Source: Prorocentrum cordatum | Lineage: Eukaryota; Sar; Dinophyceae; Prorocentrales; Prorocentraceae | Assembly (NCBI GenBank): GCA_963575745.1 | Contig: CAUYUJ010009602.1 | Coordinates: forward strand, 1-64,000 | Reading direction: 5' to 3' | Length of the DNA stretch: 64,000 nucleotides | Shown here: in pieces, positions 9,719 through 21,336 of the stretch | Numbering within the stretch: position 1 is the stretch's first letter | Layout: every line of letters starts with the position of its first letter | Program-made: the position numbers and the translations under genes | Notes under the pieces: model-generated | Seen by the model: only the letters and a program-made list of their open reading frames with translations | What the model was told of the DNA's origin: nothing | The model's database searches: none

Positions 9719-11104
9719 ATGCCGTTGTTCATCGACGAGGCCATGGACGCCTTGAAGAACAAGGACATGACCTACTCGGAGTTGGACGCGGCCGCCGTGT
9801 CCAGCAAGGCGGCGGGGGACATTGACGGGCCCATCGACGTCGGCACTTTTGCCCGCGGTGCTCTGCGGAAGCTGGGCGAGGTGAGGGTGACCAGGTCTCC
9901 CTTCGACGTCGTGGTTCCGATGCCAGAGAATCTGGACCAGGTCATGGAGCAGATCGCGGGGCAGACGTACACCGACGTGCCGCCTGCTCTTCGCCCAGGC
10001 GCTGAGCTCCCCGAAGGCACCACATACTCCGTTGTCGCTGGTGGCAACGGCAACGGCGCCGCCGTCGCCGTCAAGATCTACGCGTTCCAGAACCAGGTGC
10101 CCTTGAAGACCGCACAGGAGCTCGTGATCGGGACTGGGTATGCTCCAATAGCGAGAAAAGGCCCATGGCTCCACAAGAAAACCCTGCAGTGGTTGCTTGA
10201 TCGCATCCCTGGCCACCGCGTCGATTGGGCAAGCGTGGAGGAGAAGCAACGGGCGAAACTGACAGACGGCGAACAGAAGAGATGGGAGGCCACGGACGAG
10301 GAGCTCGAAGAGGGCATTGACTTCATCAACAAGCACGCGCCCGCCGTGAACGACATGAACCAACAGTGGCTCTTCATTGAGAAGAACATCAAGCCGAGCA
10401 GCGGGTCCAAGATTGCGGGGTGGCCGTGGGCTAAAGTTGCTAACGCAGTGCACAACCGAGCGAAGGCAGCAACGGGGTGCGCCAAGGTTGAGCGTTCGTT
10501 CCCCCTGTGCGTGTTCGACTTGCACGCGCTGTGGCCAGAAGTGTTGCCTCCGTGCATTTTCACGCTCCTATCGCAGCTTGGACTCCTCTTCTTTGGCTTG
10601 CCTGGCATCGGCAAGACGCCCACTTTCATCGTGCTCGCCATGGCCATGGGCCGCTACACTGCGGCGCGCTCGGGCGGTAATCTACTCCCTGGATGGCGCC
10701 GCAGCAAGTCGATGGACGGTTTCAAGTCCAGCCAGGGGACAGCGTCCGAGGGCACTCTCCTCGACGACCCTGGCATGTGGCATCTCTCGATCGATGACCT
10801 GAAGTCCTTCTTCGACGCCGCAGAGGACACCTTCGCCAGGGCCAGGTACAACGACGCCAAGTTCGTGAAGAACTCAGTGCGGTGCTTGGCGGAGAATGAG
10901 TTCGATGAGAAGGACGAACCGCCCGCGGATGACCGAACCATTATCACCGCGGCCGAGGCTGAGAAGCTGTTCATGAAGCCGTTCTCGGGGTGGAAGCAGG
11001 CGCATGTCCTCGCGGTGCTCAAGCGCACCGTCGCGTGCGTCGCTGGTCGCCACTCCATGTGCCTTCGCTTTCCCAGCAGCGACCCCGACGCGGTGGTCCA
11101 CCGC
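9719..11104 (+). pseudogene. P-loop ATPase/helicase-like (SF3/AAA type), copy 1, 3'-truncated
   Basis: Starts at the ATG of MPLFIDEAMDALKNK and reads like copy 2 until 11104, where the duplication ends and unrelated sequence begins. Walker A GLPGIGKT, Walker B-like GTLLDDP and the CLAENEFDE segment are all present. The last ~220 codons of copy 2 are missing. The frame stays open to 11629 only because the following DNA is almost free of A, so that part should not be read as protein. Confidence 0.65.
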
Positions 11105-11160
11105 GGTGTATTGTTCAGGAGGGCCGCGCGTGCCCGCTTGCGTATCTCTTGGTCTGCTTT

Positions 11161-11580
11161 GCTCTGCTGGCTGGCTCCGCGGCCCTGCCTTGCTTGCTGG
11201 GCCTCGTGGTTGTCTTGTTCGTTCGGCCTGCGTCTGCTCGTCCGCGTTTCCCCCCTGGCCTGCTTTCTTGTCGTGCCTCACTGTGTAGGGTTTGCTTTTT
11301 GGTCTTTGCCTTGCGTGCGTCCACCCCCCCGGCCCGCCGTCGTTGCTTGGCTCCGTTCTGCTGGCTTGCCTCGTGGCTGTCGCGTTCGTTCGTTCGATTC
11401 GCGTCTTCGCGTCCGCGTGCCCCTGGCCGGGCTCTGGCCGCGTCGTGCTGTGTTTGTTTGCTTTTTGGTACCTGCCCCGCGCGCTGGCCCTCCTCCTCTG
11501 CCTGCTGCCGACCTGCTTCCCCCTACCCTCGCGCGCGCGCGCCAGCTTCCGTCGCGCTGCCCCCCCTCGTTCGCGCAGGT
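11161..11580 (+). other. A-depleted T/C/G tract
   Basis: Only 9 of 420 bases are A on this strand. No simple repeat unit explains it. It begins about 55 bases after the duplication breakpoint and ends near a pyrimidine run CCGTCTTTTCAG (11616-11627) that resembles a 3' splice site. All stop codons contain A, so long open + strand frames here are meaningless. Confidence 0.85.
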
Positions 11581-11639
11581 TCCGATTCCCCCCCTCTCCG
11601 CCCGCACGCTGCTCCGTCTTTTCAGGTGACTTAGCGCCC

Positions 11640-12240
11640 GCGGGGTGATGGTATGCCGAGAGGTCGGAAGTGCCGAGGAGGGCGGTTCGGTCCCCGGGGC
11701 TTCGCTCGCCGTCCGTCGTCGGTTTTGCGCTGCTCGACGTCAGGAACGATGGCTCTCCTCGCGGAGCTTTGCTCTCTGTGGGAGGTGCGGTGGCTGGATG
11801 CTGGGGCTCGCCTCGCGACTGGCCGCGTTCGCCGCCCGGGTCGTGGAGACCGCGTAAGATGCTGCGATCGCCGCGCTGCGCGATCGCCGCGTCCGATGCG
11901 ATCGCCGCGCTGCGCGAGAATGGGTCCACGGCGCCGACGTTGCTAGGTAACTTGTCGGTGAACGATTTGACGTAAACTGGGGGGTTGCCCGCCCTCGCGA
12001 AGGGGCCCCTCGCGCAATCGCTGGTGCGGTTCCATCGTGGCGGCCCATCAGGTCTTCGCGTCCATGCGGGCGTTGGCGGGGGGCTTGTGGCGACGCGCTT
12101 AGCGGACTTCGACCGCGAGCTGTGGCCGAGGTGCGCGTCATCTCTGTGTGGGGAGCGCCCCTGGCAGCGGGCCCCAGGTGCCCCAGTCGGACTCCCGTTC
12201 CCGAGTGTGCTGGCCGCGTTAACTGGGAGGCTCTCCTGGT
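11640..12240. other. Non-coding stretch, nothing recognised
   Basis: GC-rich unique-looking sequence. It contains a small repeat of CGATCGCCGCG-type units at about 11865-11910. No motif-bearing open frame is visible on either strand. Confidence 0.5.
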
Positions 12241-12710
12241 AGGTCGCTTGGCTCTCGCTTGAATGATGATCTTGCAGGTGGCGCATGTCGGGGGGCTCTC
12301 CTGGGCGGGTGGCTGGGCTCTGGCTTCCTTATGCGCTTCACAATTTGATCTGGGAGGCTCTCCTGGTGGGCTGTCCACCTCTGGTTCGCGGGATCTGTCG
12401 GCCCCTGGCCCCAGGTTGTTCCCCAGGGTGTCGGGGGCGCGATTTGGCTCGGCTTCGTAATCCAGAAAGCTTTCCTGGTGTGTTGCTGGGCTTCGGTTTT
12501 CCCTGTTGGGCCCGCTTCCAGCGCGATCAAGGAGGTTCTCTTAGTGGGTCTTTCGGCTCCGGCTTCCCAGGTGTTTCACGTGTCCGGGAGGTTCTCCCAG
12601 CGCCGCTTGGTGGTCCGGGAGGCTCTGCTGCGTTGCGCATCCAGGAGGCCGTCCTGGCGCGACTTGGCGGTCCGTGTGCTCTCCAGGTGCGTGTTGTTCA
12701 CAGGCTCGTC
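12225..12710. repeat. Degenerate ~45-bp minisatellite
   Basis: Units built on GGGAGGCTCTCCTGGTGGG followed by a CTGGCTCTGGCTT-like half, repeated about ten times with heavy divergence. The unit core recurs as GGAGGTTCTC and CAGGAGGCCGTCCTGG toward the 3' end. Confidence 0.6.
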
Positions 12711-12739
12711 CGGGCGGATCGCCCTTGGAGCGCGTTTTC

Positions 12740-13690
12740 GGGGGCCCCCCCCCCCCCCGGAGGACCTAGTGGCCTGGGTCCCCGGCAGGCTTCTTTCGAT
12801 GTGATCCGGGGGCGTGTCCTGGACGCGCCGCCGGGCCGCCGCCGCCGCGCGCGATTCGTTTCCCACCCCCCGGTTCCAGGAAAGAGTCAGAAAGTGGATC
12901 GGCTGCGCAACGAGTCAAATCGGCAACGCAAAAGAGGCCACCACGTGCCGTTCGGGGCCCCCTATGGCGTCGCGCGCCAGAGGTCGCCGCGCCGTTCCCT
13001 TTCATGGAGTTGCAGCAGGGCCGACCGACCAGCGATCCTTACTGGGGTGGATTCAGTGGCCCATGGGCCACGATGCGTGCGTGCTCACCCTGGAGGTCAC
13101 GAAGAATTTGCCGTTGACCGCTGCCGTGGCTCATGAGAAACGCCCCAACGTGCCAGTGGGCACGGTGGCAGATATAGATACTTGTCGGGGGGGAGGCGGT
13201 AGGTTCCGTCTTGTCTTTGGTAGATGAAGCTGGGCATGCAATTTACACATGTGAGGTGTGAATTCTGGGTCGGTCTTTTTCAAGTTTGAAGCCAGCCCAG
13301 CATTAACATGAGTGTCTGTCGTTTCAGTCCGCTGCTGACTTTTGCCACCACGCTTGAACGTACGCCACAGTATTTGACATTGGCATTGGGTGTTGGCATT
13401 CAGTCTCTCCATGCTCGCGCATCACAGCCTATCCTGCACGCTGTATTTCTGTATGTTTGGTGAAGCGCTGGTTAGTGTCGCCCGAGCGGTTGCCTGGGGC
13501 GGCGGTGCGGCGTCTAGACCCAGTGCAAGAAAGCTTGTTGAGGCGCCAGCAAATGTAGCCATTGCCGAGAACAGTGGCCTTAATCATTGGTTGATCGTAC
13601 ACCTGCTTGCGCAAGGGGGCGCCGCGCACCCCCCCCTGGCGCGAGCTGCTTTTGCTCGGTCCTGGGCCGAGTTCTCCTCATCTCCAGTGT
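12740..13690. other. Intergenic stretch, nothing recognised
   Basis: Holds a C12 run (12747-12758) and otherwise mixed sequence. No conserved protein motif, RNA gene or repeat family could be identified. Confidence 0.5.
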
Positions 13691-13696
13691 CGCGCG

Positions 13697-13890
13697 CTCC
13701 TCCTCCTCCTCCTCCTCCTCCTCCTCCTCCTCCTCCTCCTCCTCCTCCTCCTCCTCCTCCCCCCCTCCTCCCCTCCTCCTCCTCCTCCTCCTCCTCCGCC
13801 TCCTCCTCCTCCTCCTCCTCCTCCTCCTCCTCCCATCCTCCCCCTCCCCCCCCTCTTCCTCCTCCTCCTTCTCCTCCTCTCGCTTCCTTC
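13697..13890. repeat. (CCT)n microsatellite
   Basis: Long, nearly pure CCT array with a few CCC/CAT interruptions. The poly-Pro, poly-Ser and poly-Leu frames on the + strand and the poly-Glu frame on the minus strand are artefacts. Confidence 0.95.
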
Positions 13891-13985
13891 CGCCCTCGCG
13901 GCCCTAGGGGGGGCCCCGTGACGGGGTCGAGCTGGAGGGGCAGCAGCGGCGGCCACAGGCAGAAGCTGATCTTCGAGGGCTTAGG

Positions 13986-16900
13986 GTGCCTGATCATGAC
14001 GCTGCTGAAGATCTGTCTAGAACGCAAGTCGTTGCCCCTCCACGCTGGGGCAGGGCTAGGTCGCCTCGCGTTCTGCTGCGAGAGAGTCGGCCTGTATCAT
14101 CTCAATGCAGAGAGCCAGGCGAGCCCAGTACGCAAGCCTCTGCCCCTCCACGTTGGGGCAGGGCTCAGTCGCCAAATGTTTCGCGGATGACATCCCAGCC
14201 TGTAGCGCCTCAAGACAGTCAGCCACGACGTCTGCGACACGATGTTGGCGACAGCGTCGAGGAGGTTGTCGAGTTGCCCGTGGGCCCCCCGAGTGCCGCG
14301 AGCCCTTGCATGAGGGTTGCCGACGGAGCGAAGGGCGGGAAACGTGCCGCCACTGGCGGGGTAGCGCGGGCGGGACTCGACATCCTCGAGGGGCGGCGTG
14401 TTGTGCAGGGCAGGGAAAAAAGGAGTAGCTTTGTGAGCACCTCAGGGCCCTGCCCCCAAGCCAGGGGCATCCACGCGACCGCTCCATGTGGAGGAGCTGC
14501 AGACATCGACAGTGACAAAGGCTCGGCGCTTGACCATGGCGACGACACCCACAGTGGCGCAGAACAAGTGATCAAGGGAGCTGTCGGTCCAGGGGTGCAT
14601 GGAGTACCTTGTCCAGATGAAGATGCAGGCGCAGAAGGACGCGATGGCGAGAGGAGCTCAGCGGGCGTTTCGTTGCACGCGTGCCCATCATCGAGGCGAA
14701 GGGCGCGATGGACTTACTTGGCCAGATTGCTGCGACTAGGACACAGGCAGGACGCCCATACTTCCACGGGAAAGATGTACTTTGAAGGTGCCTGGGGCAT
14801 GATACACTTCGCCTGAAAGCAGCAGCCGATGCACCGCATCTTGCGCCCACAAGCCTTTGGTGGCGCTCTCCAGGCGTGCGCCGGCGCTGTGGACAGGTAA
14901 GCTGGATTTCATCGATTCAGCAAGTTCAAGGCTGTGTGCAATATGCAATGGTCACGGGCCCAGCGCAGGCGCGTTCGATCACCGGGGTCCAGCCGCGGGC
15001 TCACGCGCAGATCAAAGCGGGACAAGCCGCCACATCGCTTCCGCAGGCTATTGCAGATATCCAGATGGACAGCTGGCGCAATATCTGCGAGGGGGCGCGA
15101 AGGCCCCATAATGCAATGCCACGACCCCTGGCAGAACGTGAGGACGCAGGGCTTGTGCAGGCCATCGGCCACTTTTCTCCAGCGACGCTACCAGTGCCTA
15201 CGCTGGATCAAGTACGACAGACTGCTACAACACTCAAGTGGCGCACTGGGCTGGGCGCGGATGCTCTACCACCTCGAGCCATCTCTCTCACTTCGGATGA
15301 AGCTTTGGCGATGCGCATCTACATCTACTGGGTGGCAGGAGCATCGGTGAGATGGCCGACTGCCATACTCAATGTACACCATGTTGCCAGCCAAACCACC
15401 AGGAGGGTTTCGACCAATAGCCCTTTTGCCAGCGACGTGCAGATTGTACACTAGGGTACGGGTCGATCAAGTTAGGCAGTGGATATCGCGCAATACCCGA
15501 CCATATTTTGCACTTGGCGCCAGCAAGTGCATTCTGATTGCGGGCGCCCGTGCCGCGATACATGCGGGATCTTTTGCCCAGGACAAGGTAGAGGCCTCTG
15601 CGACTACATTGGTGGGCAGAAGCAAATGCTTTGACCGAGTCTGTTGGCGAAGAGTACTCCAAGCGGCATGACATTTCGGTTGCCCGACCCAGGTCTTACA
15701 ACTCTGACTGGCGATGTATCGTGCCCCCAGGCGCATCAAGTGGACGACGGCATTTTCGCACTCACGCCAAGTCGGCCGAGGGGTGCTACCAGGGCGTTCG
15801 ATAGCAATGTTTTCACTACAGCTGGTTATGATCCTGCCTTTGAATATTTGGGAGTTTTTCGCGAACACCGAAGAGGTTCAGCACCCTGTAGACATCTACG
15901 CCGGTGGAATCACGGTGCAAGTGGTGGCAGACCAGCGGGACATTGTATACCACGCGGTACGTGTACTACAACGGTTGGCGGCAATCCTCAAAGCCTTGGG
16001 CTTACCTGTTGCGCGAGACAAGGCAGAGGCATTTGCCTCGGATTATCGCATGGCACAGCAGGTCGCACAACATGTGCGCCGACACAGCTTCAGACAATAC
16101 ACAGCACCGGAGGTGCTGGACACGGAAGCCATTGGCGGGCGCGCGTTGGGCTTCTTTGCCAGTCGGAAGAGGGTGGTCAACATGAAGATGCGACTGCCAA
16201 GATTCAAGAGGCTCTGCTGTTTGGCCAAGATCGGGAGGGCGGTGGCGCAACCACGCGCTGCCCCCGCCATGCAGAGCGGCGCGCAGATCGTTGGAGCCAC
16301 CGAGGCGCTCCTCAGAGCGATGGCCAACATGGTGCGCATAGGATGGAGACGAACCCCACCTTGTACTTCTACTTGGCTCGCGGCGCAGCTCGAACCGCGC
16401 TTCCACGAGCGCCCGGAACTGATGGCCATTTCAGGACAACTTTTCACATGGGCGCGGCTCATGCAGGACACCTATGGGCCCAGCGGCATTCTCGACAAGG
16501 CTTTCTTCCAGCAGCGTCAGCAGCTCGGGCCGAACCCCAAGCGCGCCGACGTTGCTGGCCCAGTTGGCGCAGTGCCGGTGGCTCTCCAGTCGCCCAATTG
16601 GCGCCCTGCGACGGCGGCGACATGGCGCGCGCGCGCGCGCGGGGGTGAAGGTGGATCTCATTATTGACAGTCCAGAGTGGGCCAGAACCTTGGCCCGACG
16701 CGACTCAGAAAGATCGCGGCGCCAGAAGGTGAAAAAGTTGCGCGCAGACGCTGCGGTTACTGGATGGCGCCGTTGAAACTGCTACTGGCTCCAAGGGAGC
16801 TCGCCAATGCGCGGGGCCTGTCGGAGCAGGCGCGCTCTGCGCTACGCGTTGCCATCGCCGGAGGACAGCGGTCGCAGGCCAGACCTCGACCAACGTGGTT

Positions 16901-17722
16901 ATGCTGAGGGCGACCTCTGCCAGCGCTGTCTCGATTACCCTGCGACGCTTCGTCATCGCCTAGGATGCCGCCCTCTAGTTCAGCGGTAGGGGGGGCAGCT
17001 GTCGACGCGGGCGTCACTTGGGCGGCGCGCGCGCCTCACCGCGCCAACATCTTTTTCACGCGGGCGCTGTTGCCGAGAGATGCCCCGCCCGCGATCCCGC
17101 CCCCAGCTCAGGGGAAGGTGTGGAGATTTGCTCGTGGAGGCGAAGTGGCGATGCTCACAGTCGGTTTTTACACGGGTGGATCATCTGAACTATCTCCTAT
17201 CGGGTGGCCAGAAGCGAACAGAGCAGGTTGGGGAATTTCGATGATGACGGGATAAGCTTCGCGTGGGATTGCATGCGGTCTATTGCCAGGACATCAACAG
17301 TCGGTTCCACGTGCGGAGCTTTTCGCGGTCATTCTAGTCCTGCGCCGCGGGACCTTGCCGCTGCACATGCGCGCGGGTTGCGTGGGCGCAGTGGATGGTG
17401 TCAAGAAAGGTGTTGACTGGTGCGCTCATCCCCGCAGGCCGAACTGTGACTTTCTGGGGCAGCTATGGCAAGCGCTACAAGGCCAGGGGGGCCGCCGCCG
17501 CAGCTGGAAATCTCCTTCGCCCCCATCGCGTCAGACTATTGGCGAGGCTACCTTAGATTAGAAAAGCAATGACTACGCAGATGTGGCGGCCAAGCGGGGG
17601 CTGGCCATGCGTGCGCTTGCGACGGAGGCCACGCAGCTGAAGCTGCACTCCCTCATGCTGAACATCGTGCGACAGGTGGCGTGCTGGATAGGATCGCCAA
17701 TGACGCCGTCGGGCAATTCGGA
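13986..17722 (+). pseudogene. Decayed non-LTR retrotransposon with RT and RNase H, copy 2
   Basis: A longer view of the element seen at the window start. 13986-14816 is an open frame of unknown, possibly N-terminal, sequence. RT blocks follow in shifting frames: 14876-15454, then 15372-15671 with PAKPPGGFRPIALLP and R-x-Y-F (palm entry), then 15714-16667 with VLPGRSIA (motif B) and D-I-Y-A-G-G replacing Y-x-D-D at about 15890. The RNase H remains are at about 17290-17620. Three frame changes and the loss of both catalytic aspartates make it dead. The 5' limit is uncertain, because I see no clear endonuclease domain between 13.9 and 14.9 kb. Confidence 0.75.
14030..14172. repeat. Short direct repeat, ~100 bp apart
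   Basis: TTGCCCCTCCACGCTGGGGC at 14034 and CTGCCCCTCCACGTTGGGGC at 14139, followed by AGGGCT in each case. CCCCTCCACG and TGGGGC give each copy a small hairpin. Confidence 0.6.
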
Positions 17723-18192
17723 CAGGCAGCAGCCCCCAGCGCGCCGCCCTCGACGTCGACAGCGGCGACCTCCACGACAAGTACGACAGCAACAAGTACT
17801 GACTGCGAGACAGCGCCTGCACGTGCCCAGGCCAAGGTTCGCAGGTGGCTGCGAACGTATATATTGTCAGCGCTTCGCGCGGACCGCATGAGGGGGCCGT
17901 CGAATGTGTTTGGAGGCGTGCTCAGTGTACCGCCCTCCGGAACCTCGGGCCCCTGTGCCCCGGTCCAACCCCGAGGAGGTCCCGCCGAGCCTTCCCCAAG
18001 GGTCTAGCCCGTGCCTCAAGCGGCCCCTGGGGGCCCCAGGAGGAAAGAGTTTCGCGGGCCTCCTGCCCCCCCCCTTCCCCGCCCCTCGAGCCTTCGCCTC
18101 CTCCTCCCCCCCCTCCTCCTCCTCCTCCTCCTCTTCCACGCCCCCCGTCGGCGCGTTCGCGTCGTCGCTGAGTAGGCTGGAGGAGGCCGCCC

Positions 18193-19056
18193 ATGAATGT
18201 AGCCATGCTGTCGCGGCCAGCCGTGTGCCTCCCGACAGGTCCTCTCCACCCCGCTCTCCCGTCTCCCGAGTTTCACGCACGTCCTACAATCCGCTCCCCG
18301 TGTATGGCCCCATGCTGGCGGCCAGAGCGTCGAGCGTACAGATCGCATCCTGAGATAGACGTAGCGGCGAGAGACTGGCGCGGGATCACTTGCCCTCTTC
18401 TCGCGTCTTGTCCGCTTGCCCTCGTCTCTTCTCTTCTTGGTGCGTTCACTCCTCCTCCTCCTCTTCTTCCCCACTCGAAACCCAGGGTTCGGATTGTGGG
18501 CAAGAGTAGGAGGCCTAAGGGCGAGGATGCAGAAGCCTCCATTCGTGTCCAACGTGGGGTGAGACCCAAAGTGTATTTCGAACAGCCTGTTCAGACCCGT
18601 GTTAGGGAAACGGCGGTCGCCCTGGGCCCCTCGGCTGGCTCGGAGAAGCGTGCCAGACTCGCTGCGGCCCCCGCGACGGCCAACGCGGCCCCTCCCAGCA
18701 CGGTGCCTCCCGCGGAGGGGACGATCCCCCCGCGGCCTCTAGAGTCCACGTGCTCTACCGTGCTGGCGATGTTGTCGGATGCGTGCGACGCGGATCATTT
18801 TCCGAGCGTGCGCACATATCCCAACCGTACAATGTGTGAGGGCCCCAAGGCTTGTGAGGGGAATCCTCAGAGGAAGTGGAGGCGAAACAATTTCGCTTCT
18901 GGCCGCCTCCCGAGCGAGGACCGCGGGCATCCTATCCCGCTCCCCCGACGTATCCTTGTGTCGGATCCAGCTGTGGAGTTGCTCGGCCTCGATGTTTCGT
19001 TGTTGTTGTTGTTGTTTGTTGGCAACAAGGACACTGGGGGCCCACGTGTTCCTTGA
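18193..19056 (+). CDS. Hypothetical proline-rich open frame, copy 2
   Basis: The duplicate of the frame at 2301-3176, 287 codons, five prolines shorter and one leucine longer through microsatellite length change. Several amino-acid replacements (for example F to S, H to P and R to C) and few silent changes are visible, which suggests no constraint. No domain is recognised. Confidence 0.25.
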   Translation: MNVAMLSRPAVCLPTGPLHPALPSPEFHARPTIRSPCMAPCWRPERRAYRSHPEIDVAARDWRGITCPLLASCPLALVSSLLGAFTPPPPLLPHSKPRVRIVGKSRRPKGEDAEASIRVQRGVRPKVYFEQPVQTRVRETAVALGPSAGSEKRARLAAAPATANAAPPSTVPPAEGTIPPRPLESTCSTVLAMLSDACDADHFPSVRTYPNRTMCEGPKACEGNPQRKWRRNNFASGRLPSEDRGHPIPLPRRILVSDPAVELLGLDVSLLLLLFVGNKDTGGPRVP

Positions 19057-19064
19057 TGCCAACG

Positions 19065-19710
19065 CGCTGAGGCAGATCAAGGTCACAAAAACACTTGAAG
19101 TCTTTGCGGCCCCTCGAGGCTCACAAAGCTTCGAAGATGACCAGCGCGGTTCTTCTTAGATGCGCTCGGGGTCTTCGAATCTTTGCGATGCGCAGGGGAT
19201 CGCAAATATTTGCGGAATCTTTGTGATTCGCAGGGAATCACAAAGATTTGCGGAATCTTTGTGGTTCGCAGGGAATCACAAAGATTCAAAGATCTCCAGC
19301 GCTGCATTTCGTGGCAATCTTTGTGACAGCCGAGGGCTTGATCACAAAAATTGATTGGAAAGGCTGCGCTCGGAATCTTTGAATCTATGTGATTCGCAGG
19401 GAATCACAAAGATTTGCGGAATCTCTGTGATTCGCAGGGGGTCGCAAAGATTTGCAGAATCTTTGTGATTCGCAGGGAATCACAAAGATTCAAAGATTCT
19501 CAGCGCTGCATTTCGTGGCAATCTTTGTGACAGCCGAGGGCTTGATCACAAAGATTGCGTGGAAAGGCTGCGCTCGGGATCTTTGAATCTTTGTGATTCG
19601 CAGGGGGTCGCGCAGATTTGCGGAATCTCTGTGATTCGCAAGGGATCGCAAAGAGTTGCGGAATCTTTGTGATTCGCAGGGGGCCGCGAAGATTCGGAGC
19701 ACCGAGGGTT
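19065..19710. repeat. Array of self-complementary 38-bp repeats, copy 2
   Basis: Counterpart of 3185-3830 with the same alternating arms. Scattered substitutions mostly preserve the possibility of pairing. Confidence 0.85.
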
Positions 19711-19774
19711 CGGGGCCCACAGGAAGTGTTAGGAGGGTATAGGGAGGCTCTGTCAGGCAGCCCAGCACCTCCGA

Positions 19775-19980
19775 GGGTATCGCGGCGACGGCGACGACGA
19801 CGGCGGCGCCGACGACGACGGCGGAGGCCCCGCGCAAGCAACTGTGGTACTCGGGGCGGGGGGCCTGTCCTGAGCCAGCGACGGCGACGGCAACGACGGC
19901 GACGGCGACGGCGACCGCGAGGGCGGCGACGGCGATGGCGACGGCAACGACGACGAGGACAACGTCGACGACGATGAGAG
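19775..19980. repeat. GC-rich CGA/CGG trinucleotide tract, copy 2
   Basis: Duplicate of 3895-4100 with near-identical unit order. Confidence 0.8.
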
Positions 19981-20199
19981 GCAGGGCGTTTCCTTGGAAG
20001 GCCGCCGACCGGAGCGACGCGGCAGGCAAGAGCGTCGGCATCGTCGTTGCCTGTGGACCCTAACTATTGCTTCGCAAGGAGCGACGCCTGCCTCCGAATG
20101 CGGAGCACCAGGCTCCGCCAGGCCGCCTCGAATCCGTTGGCTGCCCTTTGTCTTGAATATCGGCCGTCGCGGCGTCCGACGCTCTTGGGCGCGTCCACC

Positions 20200-20678
20200 G
20201 CGTTGCTACTGGGCCCGAAAAAGGCGGGGGGGGCGGAGGAGGAGGAGGATCATGATGACCATGAGAAGTTGCTGTCGGGAACAGTCTTCCGACCCAGTAG
20301 CAACACAGAGGGGCGCAGCGACAGGAGCAAACGAAATTGCAACACAGCGAGGCGTGAGACCTCGAAGTAAAAGTGCGATATGGCCACCGCTGCGTTGCTA
20401 CTGGGTCCGAGAGAGGCGGGGGGGGAGGAGGGCCATGATGGCCGTGAAAAGTTGCCGTCGGGAACAGCCCTCCGACCCAGTGGCAACACAGGGGGGCGCA
20501 GCGACACGAGCGAACGCAATTGCAACACAGCGAGGCGTGAGACCTCGAAGTAAAAGTGCGATATGGCCACCACTGCGTTGCTACGGGGTCCAGAAGAGGC
20601 GGAGGAGGGATGAGGAAAACCATGATGACAATGAGAAGCTGCACTCAGGAACAGCCTGCCGACCCAGTAGCAACACAG
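20200..20678. mobile_element. Cluster of three inverted-repeat elements, copy 2
   Basis: Counterparts of the 4.3-4.8 kb cluster, at 20200-20308, 20390-20491 and 20573-20678. They have the same orientation and spacing, with minor substitutions in ends and interiors. Confidence 0.8.
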
Positions 20679-20917
20679 GGGGGGGGGCCAAACATCGGAT
20701 ACAGTCAACGCGCATGGTAAGGGCGCGCGCCTTTTCCTAGGGTACCCTTGGGCCCCTTGCGTCTTCACCGCGCGCCCTTACCGCATGGTAAGGACACGCG
20801 TCCCAAATGCCCCAACTTCGGCCTCCAAGGGTCTTGCGTCCTTGCCGCGCGTCCTTACGATGCGTTTTGACTGTGCGCTACGCCGCCCTCGGCAGACGGG
20901 GGGGGGCTGAGCGGAAT

Positions 20918-21313
20918 TATGAACTTGGCCATGCGCAGCCTGTCGCCGTTCTCACCGCCATCCCCTTCCGTAGCCTCGGGCTCAAACCATTTTTACTGAG
21001 GTTTATCGCCCTGCTGCTCGTGGCCTTGACTAGGCCGAGGATCATGCTCCACAGCGACGGTATGGGGAAGACTTGCGGCACGAAGCCGAAGAGGCGCACC
21101 ATCAAACCGGTTTCGTATTGGCGGGGCGCGCTCAAGAAAACAACCAGCACACCGATTGATTTGCAACGCGCCCAAAACAACTATGAACACTGGCGCCGAG
21201 CATTCCGAGGCAACGAGGGCTTGATTACATACGTTGTGGCTTTGAAGTTGCCGACTCCAAGAGATCTGTTCGTACGTTTCTGGGAAACAGCAAGGCAGGA
21301 GACGACGTGGTGA
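20918..21313 (+). pseudogene. Open-frame segment directly upstream of the Cys-rich protein, copy 2
   Basis: Duplicate of 5035-5430 with the same terminal TGG TGA and the same abutting downstream frame. The presumed frame break therefore predates the duplication. Confidence 0.4.
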
Positions 21314-21336
21314 AATTCTGGAAAGCAAATCGGCCC

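Larger units (their letters stand above)
1..11104. repeat. Segmental duplication, copy 1
   Basis: Bases 1-11104 recur in the same orientation at 15892-26953. The offset drifts from 15891 to 15849 because simple-repeat arrays differ in length. The match is continuous through coding-like and non-coding parts, about 98% by eye. The last shared bases are at 11104 and 26953, inside the ATPase reading frame, and the sequences are unrelated after that. The left end of copy 1 lies outside the window. Confidence 0.95.

Noticed and set aside
11105-11627. Intron with GGTG start and CTTTTCAG end
   Set aside because: The downstream exon expected from copy 2 (ISFDNIEKDW) is not found anywhere after 11627, so splicing cannot restore the gene here. 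Kept only as a question in the A-depletion finding.
11105-11629. C-terminal 175 codons of the long + strand frame beginning near 9413
   Set aside because: The frame stays open only because the DNA has almost no A, and hence no stop codons. Copy 2 has a different, protein-like continuation.
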